A stretch of DNA of 64,000 nucleotides, from contig NZ_RQTJ01000013.1 of assembly GCF_003858535.1 (NCBI RefSeq), positions 1-64,000 on the forward strand. Direction: 5' to 3'. Every line of letters begins with the position of its first letter. The stretch's first letter is position 1. Under the pieces are notes generated by a model. That model worked only from the letters and a program-made list of their open reading frames with translations. It did no database searches and was not told the origin of the DNA. The DNA is from Paenimyroides viscosum (lineage in GTDB: Bacteria; Bacteroidota; Bacteroidia; Flavobacteriales; Flavobacteriaceae). Both the position numbers and the translations under genes were made by a program. Positions 25,809 to 35,902 of this stretch are shown here, piece by piece.

Positions 25809-26211
25809 AATTTTCTATCTTTTTTATCAAATCTCTCGTCACCGTTAAATATTTACCATAAAGAGCTACATCGTTCGACAACATATCTTTTAAGCAGTAA
25901 TCATAATCATTATTATTAGGGAAGATAAAATCTCCATTTTCTAATAATCCTGTTTTACACGAATTTTTATTATCAGAAAGTTTACTGGTATCTTTATAAT
26001 TAATTGCTGCATTTTCAGATGAAATCAATAATTGTTGATCATTACTTAAATCGGTTTGTATCACTCTTACATTTAAAAGATATATTTTTTTGTCTTTGTT
26101 GTATGATATAATATCGCAGGCAATGTCGTATTTAAAATCAGCTTTAACATTTGTAAAACCAAAACATGAAACAATTAAGAAAGTCCCCAATAATTTACAT
26201 ACATTTTTCAT
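25807..26211 (-). CDS. Small exported protein of unknown function
   Basis: This protein of about 134 aa begins MKNVCKLLGTFLIVSCFGFTNVKA, a signal peptide probably cut before DFKYD. A lipoprotein reading at the Cys in VSCFG is possible but lacks a good lipobox position. The mature part has short strands (KIYLLNVRVIQTDLS) and two later Cys. No family is recognised. The shorter start is preferred for signal-peptide shape. Confidence 0.6.
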   Translation of the reverse strand: MKNVCKLLGTFLIVSCFGFTNVKADFKYDIACDIISYNKDKKIYLLNVRVIQTDLSNDQQLLISSENAAINYKDTSKLSDNKNSCKTGLLENGDFIFPNNNDYDYCLKDMLSNDVALYGKYLTVTRDLIKKIEN

Positions 26212-26243
26212 AATCAATTGTTTTTCATAAATATATAAAAAAA

Positions 26244-26972
26244 TTAATTACTTCTCTTAAACTCACTCAAAATAATTGCGGTTGCAGTGGCAACATTTAA
26301 ACTTTCGGTTTGCTGTATGTCACCAAAACGTGGAATAGCTATTTTAGCAGTTACCAAAGCTTCGATTTCTGCGGATATTCCGTTTGCTTCGTTACCCATT
26401 ACAATGATTCCGCTGGTTGGTAAATCGGTTTTGTAAATATTGGTTCCGTCCATAAACGTACCATAAACAGGTTCATTGGTATCTTTTAAATAATCGGCTA
26501 AATTGGTATAAAAAATATTTACACGCGTTAACGATCCCATGGTTGCCTGTACTACTTTGGTGTTGTAAACATCAACCGTTTCGTTACTGCAAATTAAATC
26601 GGTAATACCAAACCAATCGCACAAACGAATAATGGTTCCTAAATTACCCGGATCGCGCACATTGTCTAAAGCTATTTTTAATCTGCTGACTTGTGGTAAT
26701 TTATCTTCTTTCATTTTAAAAACAGCCAAACAGTCATTCGGTGTTGTTAAAGACGATATTTTCTTAAGATCGGCTTCGGTAATTTCCGTCACAAATTCTT
26801 TCGAAATAGTAAAGTTTAACTGCTTGGTTGTATAGATGTGTTCTAGCTGCAAAGTAGAATTTAGTAGTTCGTTAATTACCTTAAATCCTTCGGCAACAAA
26901 AACTTTATTTAAATCGCGGAATTTTTTTTGCTTTAATTGCGTTATATATTTGATTTGGTTTTTAGTAAGCAT
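26244..26972 (-). CDS. TrmH/SpoU family RNA 2'-O-methyltransferase
   Basis: This is a SAM-dependent knotted (SPOUT) methyltransferase acting on tRNA or rRNA; the exact target is not predictable. The 242-aa protein has an N-terminal substrate-binding extension (LTKNQIKYITQLKQKKFRDLNKVFVAEG), then the SPOUT motifs ALDNVRDPGNLGTIIRLCDWFG, IIVMGNEANGIS and IPRFGDIQQTESLNVATATAIIL. It is divergent from tamL, 36 bp away, an arrangement I recall as common in flavobacteria. Confidence 0.93.
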   Translation of the reverse strand: MLTKNQIKYITQLKQKKFRDLNKVFVAEGFKVINELLNSTLQLEHIYTTKQLNFTISKEFVTEITEADLKKISSLTTPNDCLAVFKMKEDKLPQVSRLKIALDNVRDPGNLGTIIRLCDWFGITDLICSNETVDVYNTKVVQATMGSLTRVNIFYTNLADYLKDTNEPVYGTFMDGTNIYKTDLPTSGIIVMGNEANGISAEIEALVTAKIAIPRFGDIQQTESLNVATATAIILSEFKRSN

Positions 26973-27008
26973 TCGTGAAAAGTTGTAATTTTACCAATTG
27001 AAATTGTT

Positions 27009-29573
27009 ATGTACTTGAGAAATATTTTATCAAAATTAGTGTTTATTACTTTAATTTCAAGCATTTTTTTAGCTTGTTCGTTAACAAAGCGTGTACCGGC
27101 TAACGAACGACTGCTTACAGAAAATGAAATTTTAGTAAACAACAAAAAAGAAACCAACGAAGCCATAGTTAAACAACTGTATCAACAACCTAACAGCAAT
27201 TTGCTAGGTTACCACCTGCGTTTGCACATGTACAATATGGCAAAGGTAAATCCCGATTCTAGCTATCAGGCATGGTTGGATAAGCATAAAAACACCGAAC
27301 GTTTTTTGGCTAAATTTTTATCGGCAAAACAGGTAGATCGTTTGGGAACATCGTTTTTTGTTTCGGGAATGGCTAGATCTTTAAAAGATTTAGGCGAAGC
27401 GCCCGTTATTTATGATGAGGAAAGAACCAGAAAATCTGTTATTCGTTTAAAGAACCATTATTTTAACCAAGGATATTTCAACACTAAAATTTCATACGAA
27501 TTAGATAGTATAAAACATAAAAAAATAAGCGCACACTATAAAATTTCAACAGGTAAGCCTTATGTTTACGATAGTATTGCGCTAGTTATACAATCTCCAG
27601 AATTAGATTCGCTATATAAAACCAACACGCGTGCAAGTATCATTAAAAAAGGCGATCAGTATAATACTGCCAAGCTAGATGAAGAACGAGAGCGTATTAC
27701 ATCGTTTTTTAGAAACAATGGCGCCTACGATTTTCAAAAAACTTATATTAATTTTGAAGCCGATACCTTAAAAAGTAATTACACTACCGATTTAACGTTA
27801 AACATTGACAATAAAAATATTAAAGAAGGCGATACATTAAGAGCCGAACCTTTTAAGCTGTATAAAATTAGCGAGGTTAATATCATTACAAGTAACACAT
27901 CGGCAGATATTCAGGTAATCACAGATTCTATTCAGTATAAAGACTTAAACATTTATAGTAAAGGGCCGTTAAGTTACAAGCCAAAAGTTTTAAGAAATGC
28001 TGTTTTTATTGACAAAGACGGCCCGTTTTCCGATATGCGCCGTTTAGTAACCTCACGTTCGTTAAGCAACCTTAAAGTTTTTAATTATCCAACAATTGAG
28101 TATATACCAGACACTCGTGACAGTTTAGGTAAATCGTTAATCGCAAATATTACGTTGAATCCTAAAAAACGCATCACCTTTAATCCGTCTATAGATTTAA
28201 ACCATTCAAACATTCAAGATTTCGGTATTCAGGGAAATATTGGGTTTGTTTTTAGGAATGTATTTAAAGGAGCCGAAATTTTAGATGTTGGTTTTAGAGG
28301 TAATATTGGTTCGTCTGCATCAAGATATCGTAACGAACAAAACACCTTTTTTGATATTTTAGAATACGGTGCCGATGTTAAATTAACCTTTCCGCGATTT
28401 TTGTTCTTTCCAAATATTATTGACAAGCTGGTAGATCGCACATCGTTTCCAAATACTTCGTTAAGTGTCGGATTTTTTAATCAGCAGAATATTGGTTTAG
28501 ACAAGCAAAATCTTACGGGAATTTACAACTATTCATGGTCGTACAAAAGAAGAAACACCATCAGTTTTGATCTTTTTAACCTACAGTTTGTTCGCAACAT
28601 GAATCCCGGCAACTATTTTAAAGTATACAGATCATCTTACAACAGCCTAAACCGTATTGCAGGAACAACAAACACTAATCCTGCTTTTTTAGACGATAAT
28701 GGAAATCTTAACATTTCAGAAGGTGGTACAGATGCTTTTATAAACGATGTATTAGCAGGCAACACTACAATACAACCTAGCGATGCAGATTATCAGTCGG
28801 TACGAAGCATTTCTGAAAGAAAATTACGTTTAACAGAAAACAACTTAATTTTAGCAAGCAATATTGTATATACGTATTCTAACAGATTCAATATAAAAGA
28901 TCAAGATTTTTTTACGTTTCGAACTAAAGTAGAATCAGCTGGAAATGTATTAAATGCCATTGCAAAATCAAACAGTGAAATTAACGAAAACGGTAAAAGA
29001 ACGGTGTTATATGTAGCTTATTCACAATACATAAAAGGTGAAGTAGATTTCATAAAATATTTCGATTTAGGCAACCAAAATGTTCTGGCATTACGTGCCT
29101 TTGGCGGAATTGCCATACCTTACGGCAACAGCAACAATATACCTTTTTCTCGCAGTTATTTTGCAGGTGGATCTAACGATAACCGCGCTTGGCAATCGTA
29201 CCGTTTAGGTCCAGGACGTAGCGGTGGTGTCAATGATTTTAACGAAGCAAATATGAAACTGGCATTTAATGCAGAATATCGCTTTAATGTTTCTGGACCT
29301 TGGAATATGGCATTATTTGCCGATGCAGGTAACATTTGGAACGCTTTAGATAATATTACCGATGAAGACATGACTTTTAACGGCTTTAAATCGTTAAAAG
29401 ACCTTGCCTTAGGAACAGGTTTAGGTGTACGTTACGACTTTAGTTTCTTTATAATTCGTTTAGATTTAGGATTTAAAACATATAACCCAGCAAACGAAGC
29501 CGGTGAAAAATGGTTTAAAGAATGGAATTTAAGTAAAACAGTTTTAAATGTCGGAATTAATTATCCGTTTTAA
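27009..29573 (+). CDS. tamL: TamA-like outer membrane assembly lipoprotein TamL
   Basis: This is an Omp85-superfamily protein of 854 aa. Its N-terminus (MYLRNILSKLVFITLISSIFLAC) is a lipoprotein signal with Cys at residue 23, the feature that separates Bacteroidota TamL from proteobacterial TamA. POTRA-like repeats occupy roughly residues 30-420, then the 16-strand barrel, with the lid-type FSRSYFAGGSNDNRAWQSYRLGPG motif (the family's FxxGG-R-Y signature) near residue 716, ending GINYPF. It is expected to insert outer membrane or surface proteins. The inner-membrane partner TamB is not in this window. Confidence 0.88.
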   Translation: MYLRNILSKLVFITLISSIFLACSLTKRVPANERLLTENEILVNNKKETNEAIVKQLYQQPNSNLLGYHLRLHMYNMAKVNPDSSYQAWLDKHKNTERFLAKFLSAKQVDRLGTSFFVSGMARSLKDLGEAPVIYDEERTRKSVIRLKNHYFNQGYFNTKISYELDSIKHKKISAHYKISTGKPYVYDSIALVIQSPELDSLYKTNTRASIIKKGDQYNTAKLDEERERITSFFRNNGAYDFQKTYINFEADTLKSNYTTDLTLNIDNKNIKEGDTLRAEPFKLYKISEVNIITSNTSADIQVITDSIQYKDLNIYSKGPLSYKPKVLRNAVFIDKDGPFSDMRRLVTSRSLSNLKVFNYPTIEYIPDTRDSLGKSLIANITLNPKKRITFNPSIDLNHSNIQDFGIQGNIGFVFRNVFKGAEILDVGFRGNIGSSASRYRNEQNTFFDILEYGADVKLTFPRFLFFPNIIDKLVDRTSFPNTSLSVGFFNQQNIGLDKQNLTGIYNYSWSYKRRNTISFDLFNLQFVRNMNPGNYFKVYRSSYNSLNRIAGTTNTNPAFLDDNGNLNISEGGTDAFINDVLAGNTTIQPSDADYQSVRSISERKLRLTENNLILASNIVYTYSNRFNIKDQDFFTFRTKVESAGNVLNAIAKSNSEINENGKRTVLYVAYSQYIKGEVDFIKYFDLGNQNVLALRAFGGIAIPYGNSNNIPFSRSYFAGGSNDNRAWQSYRLGPGRSGGVNDFNEANMKLAFNAEYRFNVSGPWNMALFADAGNIWNALDNITDEDMTFNGFKSLKDLALGTGLGVRYDFSFFIIRLDLGFKTYNPANEAGEKWFKEWNLSKTVLNVGINYPF

Positions 29574-29582
29574 TAAAATTAG

Positions 29583-29590
29583 TACTTTTG
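29583..29590 (+). promoter_or_regulatory. -7 box of fbaA
   Basis: TACTTTTG lies 46 bp before the fbaA ATG, right after the tamL stop. A TTG partner is not evident. Confidence 0.45.
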
Positions 29591-29636
29591 TAAGCTAAAC
29601 CAAAAATTTTTATAATAAAACATACAACCTATAAAT

Positions 29637-30704
29637 ATGGCACACAACATTAAGCCAGGTGTTGCAACCGGCGATCAAGTTCAGGAAATATTTAATTATG
29701 CAAAAGAAAAAGGATTTGCTTTACCAGCTATAAACGTTACAACATCAAGTACAATTAATGGAGTTATGGAAACAGCTGCAAAATTAAATGCACCAGTTAT
29801 CATTCAATTCTCTAACGGTGGTGGTTTATTCATGGCTGGAAAAGGTTTAAGTAATGAAAACGAACGTGCAGCTATTGCAGGAACTATTGCAGGTGCAAAA
29901 CAAGTACATGAATTAGCAGAATTGTACGGTGCAACCGTTATTTTACATACCGATCATTGTGCAAAAAAATTATTACCTTGGATTGATGGTTTGTTAGATG
30001 CAAGCGAAAAATTCTATAAAGAACACGGTAAACCTTTGTTTTCATCGCACATGATTGATCTTTCTGAAGAGCCAATTAAAGAAAACATTGAAATTTCTAA
30101 AAAATACCTTGAGCGTATGAGCAAAATAGGAATGACTTTAGAAATTGAATTAGGTATAACCGGTGGTGAAGAAGATGGCGTAGACAACTCACACGTAGAT
30201 TCATCTAAATTATACACCCAACCAGAAGAAGTTGCGTATGCTTATGAAGAATTAATGAAAATATCGCCACGTTTTACCATTGCAGCAGCTTTTGGTAACG
30301 TACACGGTGTTTACAAACCAGGAAACGTAAAATTAACGCCGAAAATTTTAGATAATTCGCAGAAATACGTTCAAGATAAATTCAGTACAAAAAACAATCC
30401 GGTAGATTTCGTTTTCCACGGCGGATCTGGATCAACTTTAGAAGAAATTCGCGAAGCTATTTCATACGGAGTTATTAAAATGAATATCGATACCGATTTG
30501 CAGTTTGCTTTTACCGAAGGTGCCCGTGATTATATTCTTGCAAAGAAAGATTATTTAATGACGCAGATCGGAAATCCAGAAGGAGACGACGTTCCTAACA
30601 AAAAACATTACGATCCACGTAAATGGATTCGTGAAGGTGAATTAACATTCAACAAACGTTTAGAAATTGCTTTTGCAGATTTAAACAACGTTAACACATT
30701 ATAA
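29637..30704 (+). CDS. fbaA: Fructose-bisphosphate aldolase, class II
   Basis: This zinc-dependent aldolase of glycolysis and gluconeogenesis is 355 aa, the usual class II A length. Metal ligands are visible in HTDHCAKK (about residues 103-110), HGVYKPGNV (about 223) and VFHGGSGST (about 261). The substrate loop INVTTSSTINGVMETAA and the MNIDTDLQFAFTEG block are present. The gene has its own -7 box; accD follows after 51 bp. Confidence 0.97.
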   Translation: MAHNIKPGVATGDQVQEIFNYAKEKGFALPAINVTTSSTINGVMETAAKLNAPVIIQFSNGGGLFMAGKGLSNENERAAIAGTIAGAKQVHELAELYGATVILHTDHCAKKLLPWIDGLLDASEKFYKEHGKPLFSSHMIDLSEEPIKENIEISKKYLERMSKIGMTLEIELGITGGEEDGVDNSHVDSSKLYTQPEEVAYAYEELMKISPRFTIAAAFGNVHGVYKPGNVKLTPKILDNSQKYVQDKFSTKNNPVDFVFHGGSGSTLEEIREAISYGVIKMNIDTDLQFAFTEGARDYILAKKDYLMTQIGNPEGDDVPNKKHYDPRKWIREGELTFNKRLEIAFADLNNVNTL

Positions 30705-30755
30705 TAATTAAGTACGTTTAAGAAACCTTAAACATAAAACCTTAAACTAATTAAC

Positions 30756-31610
30756 ATGGCTTGGTTTAAAAGAAAAGAAAAAGGAATTACAACACCTACC
30801 GAAGATAAAAAAGATACACCCAAAGGCTTATGGTACAAAACACCAACGGGAAAAATAATTGAATCGGAAGAGTTGGCTAAAAACTTATGGATTTCTCCGG
30901 AAGATGATTACCACGTAAGAATTGGAAGTAAAGAGTATTTTGAAATTTTATTTGACGATAATAAATACAAAGAATTATTTGCATCAATAACTGCAAAAGA
31001 TCCTTTAAAATTTATTGATACAAAAAAATACAGCGACCGTTTAAAAGAAGCTAAAGATAAAACCAATTTAAAAGATGCAGTTCGTGTAGCAGTAGGAAAA
31101 TCTAAAGGAGCTGATTTAGTTGTAGCTTGTATGGATTTTGCTTTTATTGGTGGATCTATGGGATCTGTTGTAGGCGAAAAAATTGCACGTGGTATAGAAT
31201 ATTCTATAGAACGCAACATTCCGTTCATGATGATATCAAAATCGGGTGGTGCACGTATGATGGAAGCAGCATATTCGTTAATGCAGATGGCAAAAACATC
31301 GGCTAAATTAGCACAATTAGCAGACGCCAAAATTCCTTACATTTCTTTATGTACCGATCCAACTACAGGTGGCACCACAGCTTCGTATGCAATGTTAGGC
31401 GATATTAATATTGCAGAACCAGGAGCTTTAATTGGCTTTGCAGGTCCACGAATTGTGAAAGATACCACAGGAAAAGATTTACCAGAAGGTTTCCAAACAT
31501 CAGAATTTTTATTAGAACACGGTTTTTTAGATTTTGTAGTACACAGAAAGCATTTAAAAAACAAAGTAAACTTATATATCGATTTGGTTTTAAACAGACC
31601 TTTACGCTAA
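30756..31610 (+). CDS. accD: Acetyl-CoA carboxylase carboxyltransferase subunit beta, zinc ribbon lost
   Basis: AccD with AccA transfers carboxyl from biotin to acetyl-CoA in fatty acid synthesis. The 284-aa protein has the crotonase-like core ([68 protein letters not shown]). The N-terminal domain aligns with the usual zinc ribbon (LWYKTPTGK ... [14 protein letters not shown]) but all four cysteines are replaced (Thr29, Gly32, Ser47, Asp50). From memory this loss is general in flavobacteria, so the subunit is still expected to be active. A strong terminator follows. Confidence 0.95.
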   Translation: MAWFKRKEKGITTPTEDKKDTPKGLWYKTPTGKIIESEELAKNLWISPEDDYHVRIGSKEYFEILFDDNKYKELFASITAKDPLKFIDTKKYSDRLKEAKDKTNLKDAVRVAVGKSKGADLVVACMDFAFIGGSMGSVVGEKIARGIEYSIERNIPFMMISKSGGARMMEAAYSLMQMAKTSAKLAQLADAKIPYISLCTDPTTGGTTASYAMLGDINIAEPGALIGFAGPRIVKDTTGKDLPEGFQTSEFLLEHGFLDFVVHRKHLKNKVNLYIDLVLNRPLR

Positions 31611-31611
31611 T

Positions 31612-31641
31612 AAAACGCATTGCAATAGCAATGCGTTTTTG
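31612..31641 (+). terminator. Terminator of accD
   Basis: AAAACGCATTGC (31612-31623) pairs perfectly with GCAATGCGTTTT (31628-31639), a 12-bp stem with a 4-nt loop followed by Ts, directly after the accD stop. Confidence 0.85.
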
Positions 31642-31754
31642 TTTACAACAAATATTTACAACCATAAGATCTATATTTTTTTAATTTAAACTAAAGCTAC
31701 TTTAAACAGTATCAAAAGTTTAAGAAATAATTAAAAATTAGTGTTTCAAAAGCA

Positions 31755-31784
31755 TTGTAAAATAAAATAATCATTATATATTTG
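31755..31784 (+). promoter_or_regulatory. Promoter of the tRNA cluster
   Basis: TTG (31755-31757) and TATATTTG (31777-31784) are 19 bp apart and lie 41 bp upstream of the first tRNA-Leu. The 31642-31754 stretch before it shows no gene. Confidence 0.65.
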
Positions 31785-31825
31785 CACACGCAATAAGGCA
31801 TTACACCTAGTATTGTTAGTTCTTT

Positions 31826-31911
31826 GCTTGAGTGGTGGAATTGGTAGACACGCTGGACTTAAAATCCAGTGAGCAGTAATGCTCGTGCGGGTTCAAGTCC
31901 CGCCTTGAGTA
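31826..31911 (+). tRNA. tRNA-Leu(UAA), copy 1
   Basis: An 86-nt class II tRNA. The acceptor stem GCTTGAG/CTTGAGT forms with several G-U pairs, the anticodon arm CTGGA-CTTAAAA-TCCAG has anticodon TAA, a long variable arm (TGAGCAGTAATGCTCGT) follows, and the T arm is GCGGG-TTCAAGT-CCCGC. CCA is not encoded. The sequence is identical in all five copies. Confidence 0.97.
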
Positions 31912-31918
31912 CTTTTTT

Positions 31919-31948
31919 TTGCATATTGTAATTTTTTTACTAAATTTG
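31919..31948 (+). promoter_or_regulatory. Internal promoter before tRNA-Gly copy 1
   Basis: TTG (31919-31921) and TAAATTTG (31941-31948) are 19 bp apart, 30 bp upstream of the tRNA-Gly. The same promoter is duplicated at 32160-32189. Confidence 0.55.
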
Positions 31949-31978
31949 CAAACCAAGTTCTTTAAATAAAATAAAAAC

Positions 31979-32051
31979 GCGAAAATAGCTCAGTTGGTAG
32001 AGCGCAACCTTGCCAAGGTTGAGGTCGCGGGTTCGAATCCCGTTTTTCGCT
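31979..32051 (+). tRNA. tRNA-Gly(GCC), copy 1
   Basis: A 73-nt tRNA with acceptor GCGAAAA/TTTTCGC, D arm GCTCAGTTGGTAGAGC, anticodon arm CAACC-TTGCCAA-GGTTG (anticodon GCC), T arm GCGGG-TTCGAAT-CCCGT and discriminator T. CCA is not encoded. Confidence 0.97.
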
Positions 32052-32066
32052 CACGTTACTACATCT

Positions 32067-32152
32067 GCTTGAGTGGTGGAATTGGTAGACACGCTGGACT
32101 TAAAATCCAGTGAGCAGTAATGCTCGTGCGGGTTCAAGTCCCGCCTTGAGTA
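32067..32152 (+). tRNA. tRNA-Leu(UAA), copy 2
   Basis: Identical to the copy at 31826-31911 over all 86 nt and offset from it by 241 bp. Anticodon TAA, CCA not encoded. Confidence 0.97.
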
Positions 32153-32159
32153 CTTTTTT

Positions 32160-32189
32160 TTGCATATTGTAATTTTTTTACTAAATTTG
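32160..32189 (+). promoter_or_regulatory. Internal promoter before tRNA-Gly copy 2
   Basis: Exact copy, at offset 241, of the TTG-N19-TAAATTTG promoter at 31919-31948. Confidence 0.55.
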
Positions 32190-32219
32190 CAAACCAAGTT
32201 CTTTAAATAAAATAAAAAC

Positions 32220-32292
32220 GCGAAAATAGCTCAGTTGGTAGAGCGCAACCTTGCCAAGGTTGAGGTCGCGGGTTCGAATCCCGTTTTTCGCT
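32220..32292 (+). tRNA. tRNA-Gly(GCC), copy 2
   Basis: Identical to copy 1 over all 73 nt, offset 241 bp. Anticodon GCC. Confidence 0.97.
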
Positions 32293-32307
32293 CACGTTAC
32301 TACATCT

Positions 32308-32393
32308 GCTTGAGTGGTGGAATTGGTAGACACGCTGGACTTAAAATCCAGTGAGCAGTAATGCTCGTGCGGGTTCAAGTCCCGCCTTGAGTA
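32308..32393 (+). tRNA. tRNA-Leu(UAA), copy 3
   Basis: Identical to the first copy. It is followed by a spacer of only 20 bp before the third tRNA-Gly, without the promoter seen in the earlier units, so it is probably co-transcribed with the next gene. Confidence 0.97.
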
Positions 32394-32413
32394 CTAACGT
32401 TTTTTATTACAAT

Positions 32414-32486
32414 GCGAAAATAGCTCAGTTGGTAGAGCGCAACCTTGCCAAGGTTGAGGTCGCGGGTTCGAATCCCGTTTTTCGCT
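32414..32486 (+). tRNA. tRNA-Gly(GCC), copy 3
   Basis: Identical to copies 1 and 2. Anticodon GCC. Its flanks differ from the other two copies (ATTACAAT before, CAAAAAATC after). Confidence 0.97.
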
Positions 32487-32504
32487 CAAAAAATCTATTT
32501 ATCT

Positions 32505-32590
32505 GCTTGAGTGGTGGAATTGGTAGACACGCTGGACTTAAAATCCAGTGAGCAGTAATGCTCGTGCGGGTTCAAGTCCCGCCTTGAGTA
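32505..32590 (+). tRNA. tRNA-Leu(UAA), copy 4
   Basis: Identical to the other tRNA-Leu copies, 18 bp after tRNA-Gly copy 3. Confidence 0.97.
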
Positions 32591-32632
32591 CAAAATAATA
32601 TTCAAGACTTATAAATAGATTTTTTTACCTAC

Positions 32633-32718
32633 GCTTGAGTGGTGGAATTGGTAGACACGCTGGACTTAAAATCCAGTGAGCAGTAATGCTCGTGCGGGTT
32701 CAAGTCCCGCCTTGAGTA
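32633..32718 (+). tRNA. tRNA-Leu(UAA), copy 5
   Basis: Identical to the other copies and separated from copy 4 by a 42-bp AT-rich spacer. It is the last tRNA of the cluster; a terminator follows after about 6 bp. Confidence 0.97.
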
Positions 32719-32719
32719 C

Positions 32720-32758
32720 AAAAAAAATCCTAAAGAACATTCTTTAGGATTTTTTATT
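32720..32758. terminator. Terminator of the tRNA cluster and of katG
   Basis: ATCCTAAAGAA pairs with TTCTTTAGGAT around a 3-nt loop, with an A-run before and a T-run after. It can terminate the tRNA transcript on the plus strand and katG on the minus strand. Confidence 0.8.
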
Positions 32759-32766
32759 TTTTTTAA

Positions 32767-35079
<2,313 letters not shown>

Positions 35080-35105
35080 TTAAAATCTGTTGTTTTATTT
35101 GATGG

Positions 35106-35137
35106 CAAAATTAGGTTTTGCAACTAGTGTTCTTCAA
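35106..35137 (-). promoter_or_regulatory. Bacteroidota-type promoter of katG
   Basis: On the minus strand TTG (35137-35135) precedes TAATTTTG (35113-35106) by 21 bp, 29 bp upstream of the katG ATG. The rest of the 235-bp gap to 35312 shows no gene. Confidence 0.6.
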
Positions 35138-35265
35138 TGTTTACAATAAAACGTTTTTATATTACGATAGGTAATTAAGATAACGATTTGTTGGCATACA
35201 AGTTCTTATTGGCTATAAATTGATAACCGTTTGGTTAGATCCAATGTAACTATGTAAACAATAAA

Positions 35266-35297
35266 AAAAGAGTTAAAACATATAGTTAACTCTTTCT
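35266..35297 (-). terminator. Terminator of the 35313 gene
   Basis: AAAGAGTTAA pairs with TTAACTCTTT around a loop of about 8 nt, with an A-run that gives a U-run on the minus strand. Confidence 0.65.
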
Positions 35298-35312
35298 TCA
35301 ATTTCAGCTTTC

Positions 35313-35858
35313 TTACCTTTTTTCTAAAACCACTTCAATAGGTTTATTCATTCTTCTACCAAACTGCATAGCTTGCTGACGTTCTTCAGAATCGCACAAA
35401 ATATACATATTATACGGAGCCAACTGCATCATAAATGTTTTAAAATGTCCGCCGTTTGCTTCACCGTCTGTATCTTCGATTTTTAAATAATACGCTTCGG
35501 CATTAAAGGTATTAGAAACCGTTACCAAATAATGATCATCAGCAAAATAATAGAACCACTTACCTTGATCAAAACCTTCTAAACGTTTGTTGTTCGCATC
35601 AATTTTATAATTGCGAACAAAATGCAACGGTTGGTTGTTGTTTTTCCAACTCAATTTAAAATCTCTGTTGATGACTTCGTTTCCATTCTCATCACAAATA
35701 CTCATTTTTAACCCGTTAATGGTTTGTGTTTTACCATCTTCATGAGGTTTTACAACGATATAACTCGTAAAATCGTATCCGCAGTGAATAGCATCACCAA
35801 TTTGAGCAAATGATTGTACCGATAAAAACATCGAAACACCTAAAAGTATTTTTTTCAT
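35313..35858 (-). CDS. Secreted protein of unknown function
   Basis: This 181-aa protein has a signal peptide (MKKILLGVSMFLSVQSFA, cleaved before QIG). The mature part is beta-rich (FTSYIVVKPHEDGKTQTINGLKMSICDENGNEV, WFYYFADDHYLVTVSN, EAYYLKIEDTDGEANGGHF) and has three Cys. No family is recognised. A TATTTTTG box on the minus strand (35870-35863) is only 4 bp upstream of the ATG. It is downstream of the PPIase gene but separated from it by a terminator. Confidence 0.7.
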   Translation of the reverse strand: MKKILLGVSMFLSVQSFAQIGDAIHCGYDFTSYIVVKPHEDGKTQTINGLKMSICDENGNEVINRDFKLSWKNNNQPLHFVRNYKIDANNKRLEGFDQGKWFYYFADDHYLVTVSNTFNAEAYYLKIEDTDGEANGGHFKTFMMQLAPYNMYILCDSEERQQAMQFGRRMNKPIEVVLEKR

Positions 35859-35871
35859 AGTGCAAAAATAA

Positions 35872-35900
35872 AAATACCTCTTTAAAAAAGAGGCATTTTG
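35872..35900 (-). terminator. Terminator of the immunophilin fusion gene
   Basis: Reading on the minus strand, TGCCTCTTT pairs with AAAGAGGTA and is followed by a T-rich run. It lies between the PPIase gene and the 35858 gene. Confidence 0.75.
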
Positions 35901-35902
35901 TT

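Larger units (their letters stand above)
31826..32307 (+). repeat. Perfect 241-bp tandem duplication of a tRNA-Leu/tRNA-Gly unit
   Basis: The unit 31826-32066 (tRNA-Leu, spacer with promoter, tRNA-Gly, short spacer) recurs at 32067-32307. Positions line up at an offset of exactly 241 throughout, including the spacer and promoter. A third tRNA-Leu begins at 32308 and a third tRNA-Gly follows after a different, shorter spacer. Confidence 0.95.

Noticed and set aside
30908..31330. A 140-aa minus-strand frame opposite accD
   Set aside because: It is antisense to the conserved AccD core and shows no own promoter or family features.
32351..32551. A 66-aa plus-strand frame crossing tRNA-Leu and tRNA-Gly copies
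   Set aside because: It lies entirely across tRNA genes with perfect tRNA structure; the reading frame is a by-product.
31826..32718. Regular repeats that could look like a CRISPR array
   Set aside because: The repeats are tRNA genes of 73-86 nt with the expected arms and anticodons. The spacers are few, unequal and not unique-protospacer-like, and no cas gene is near.
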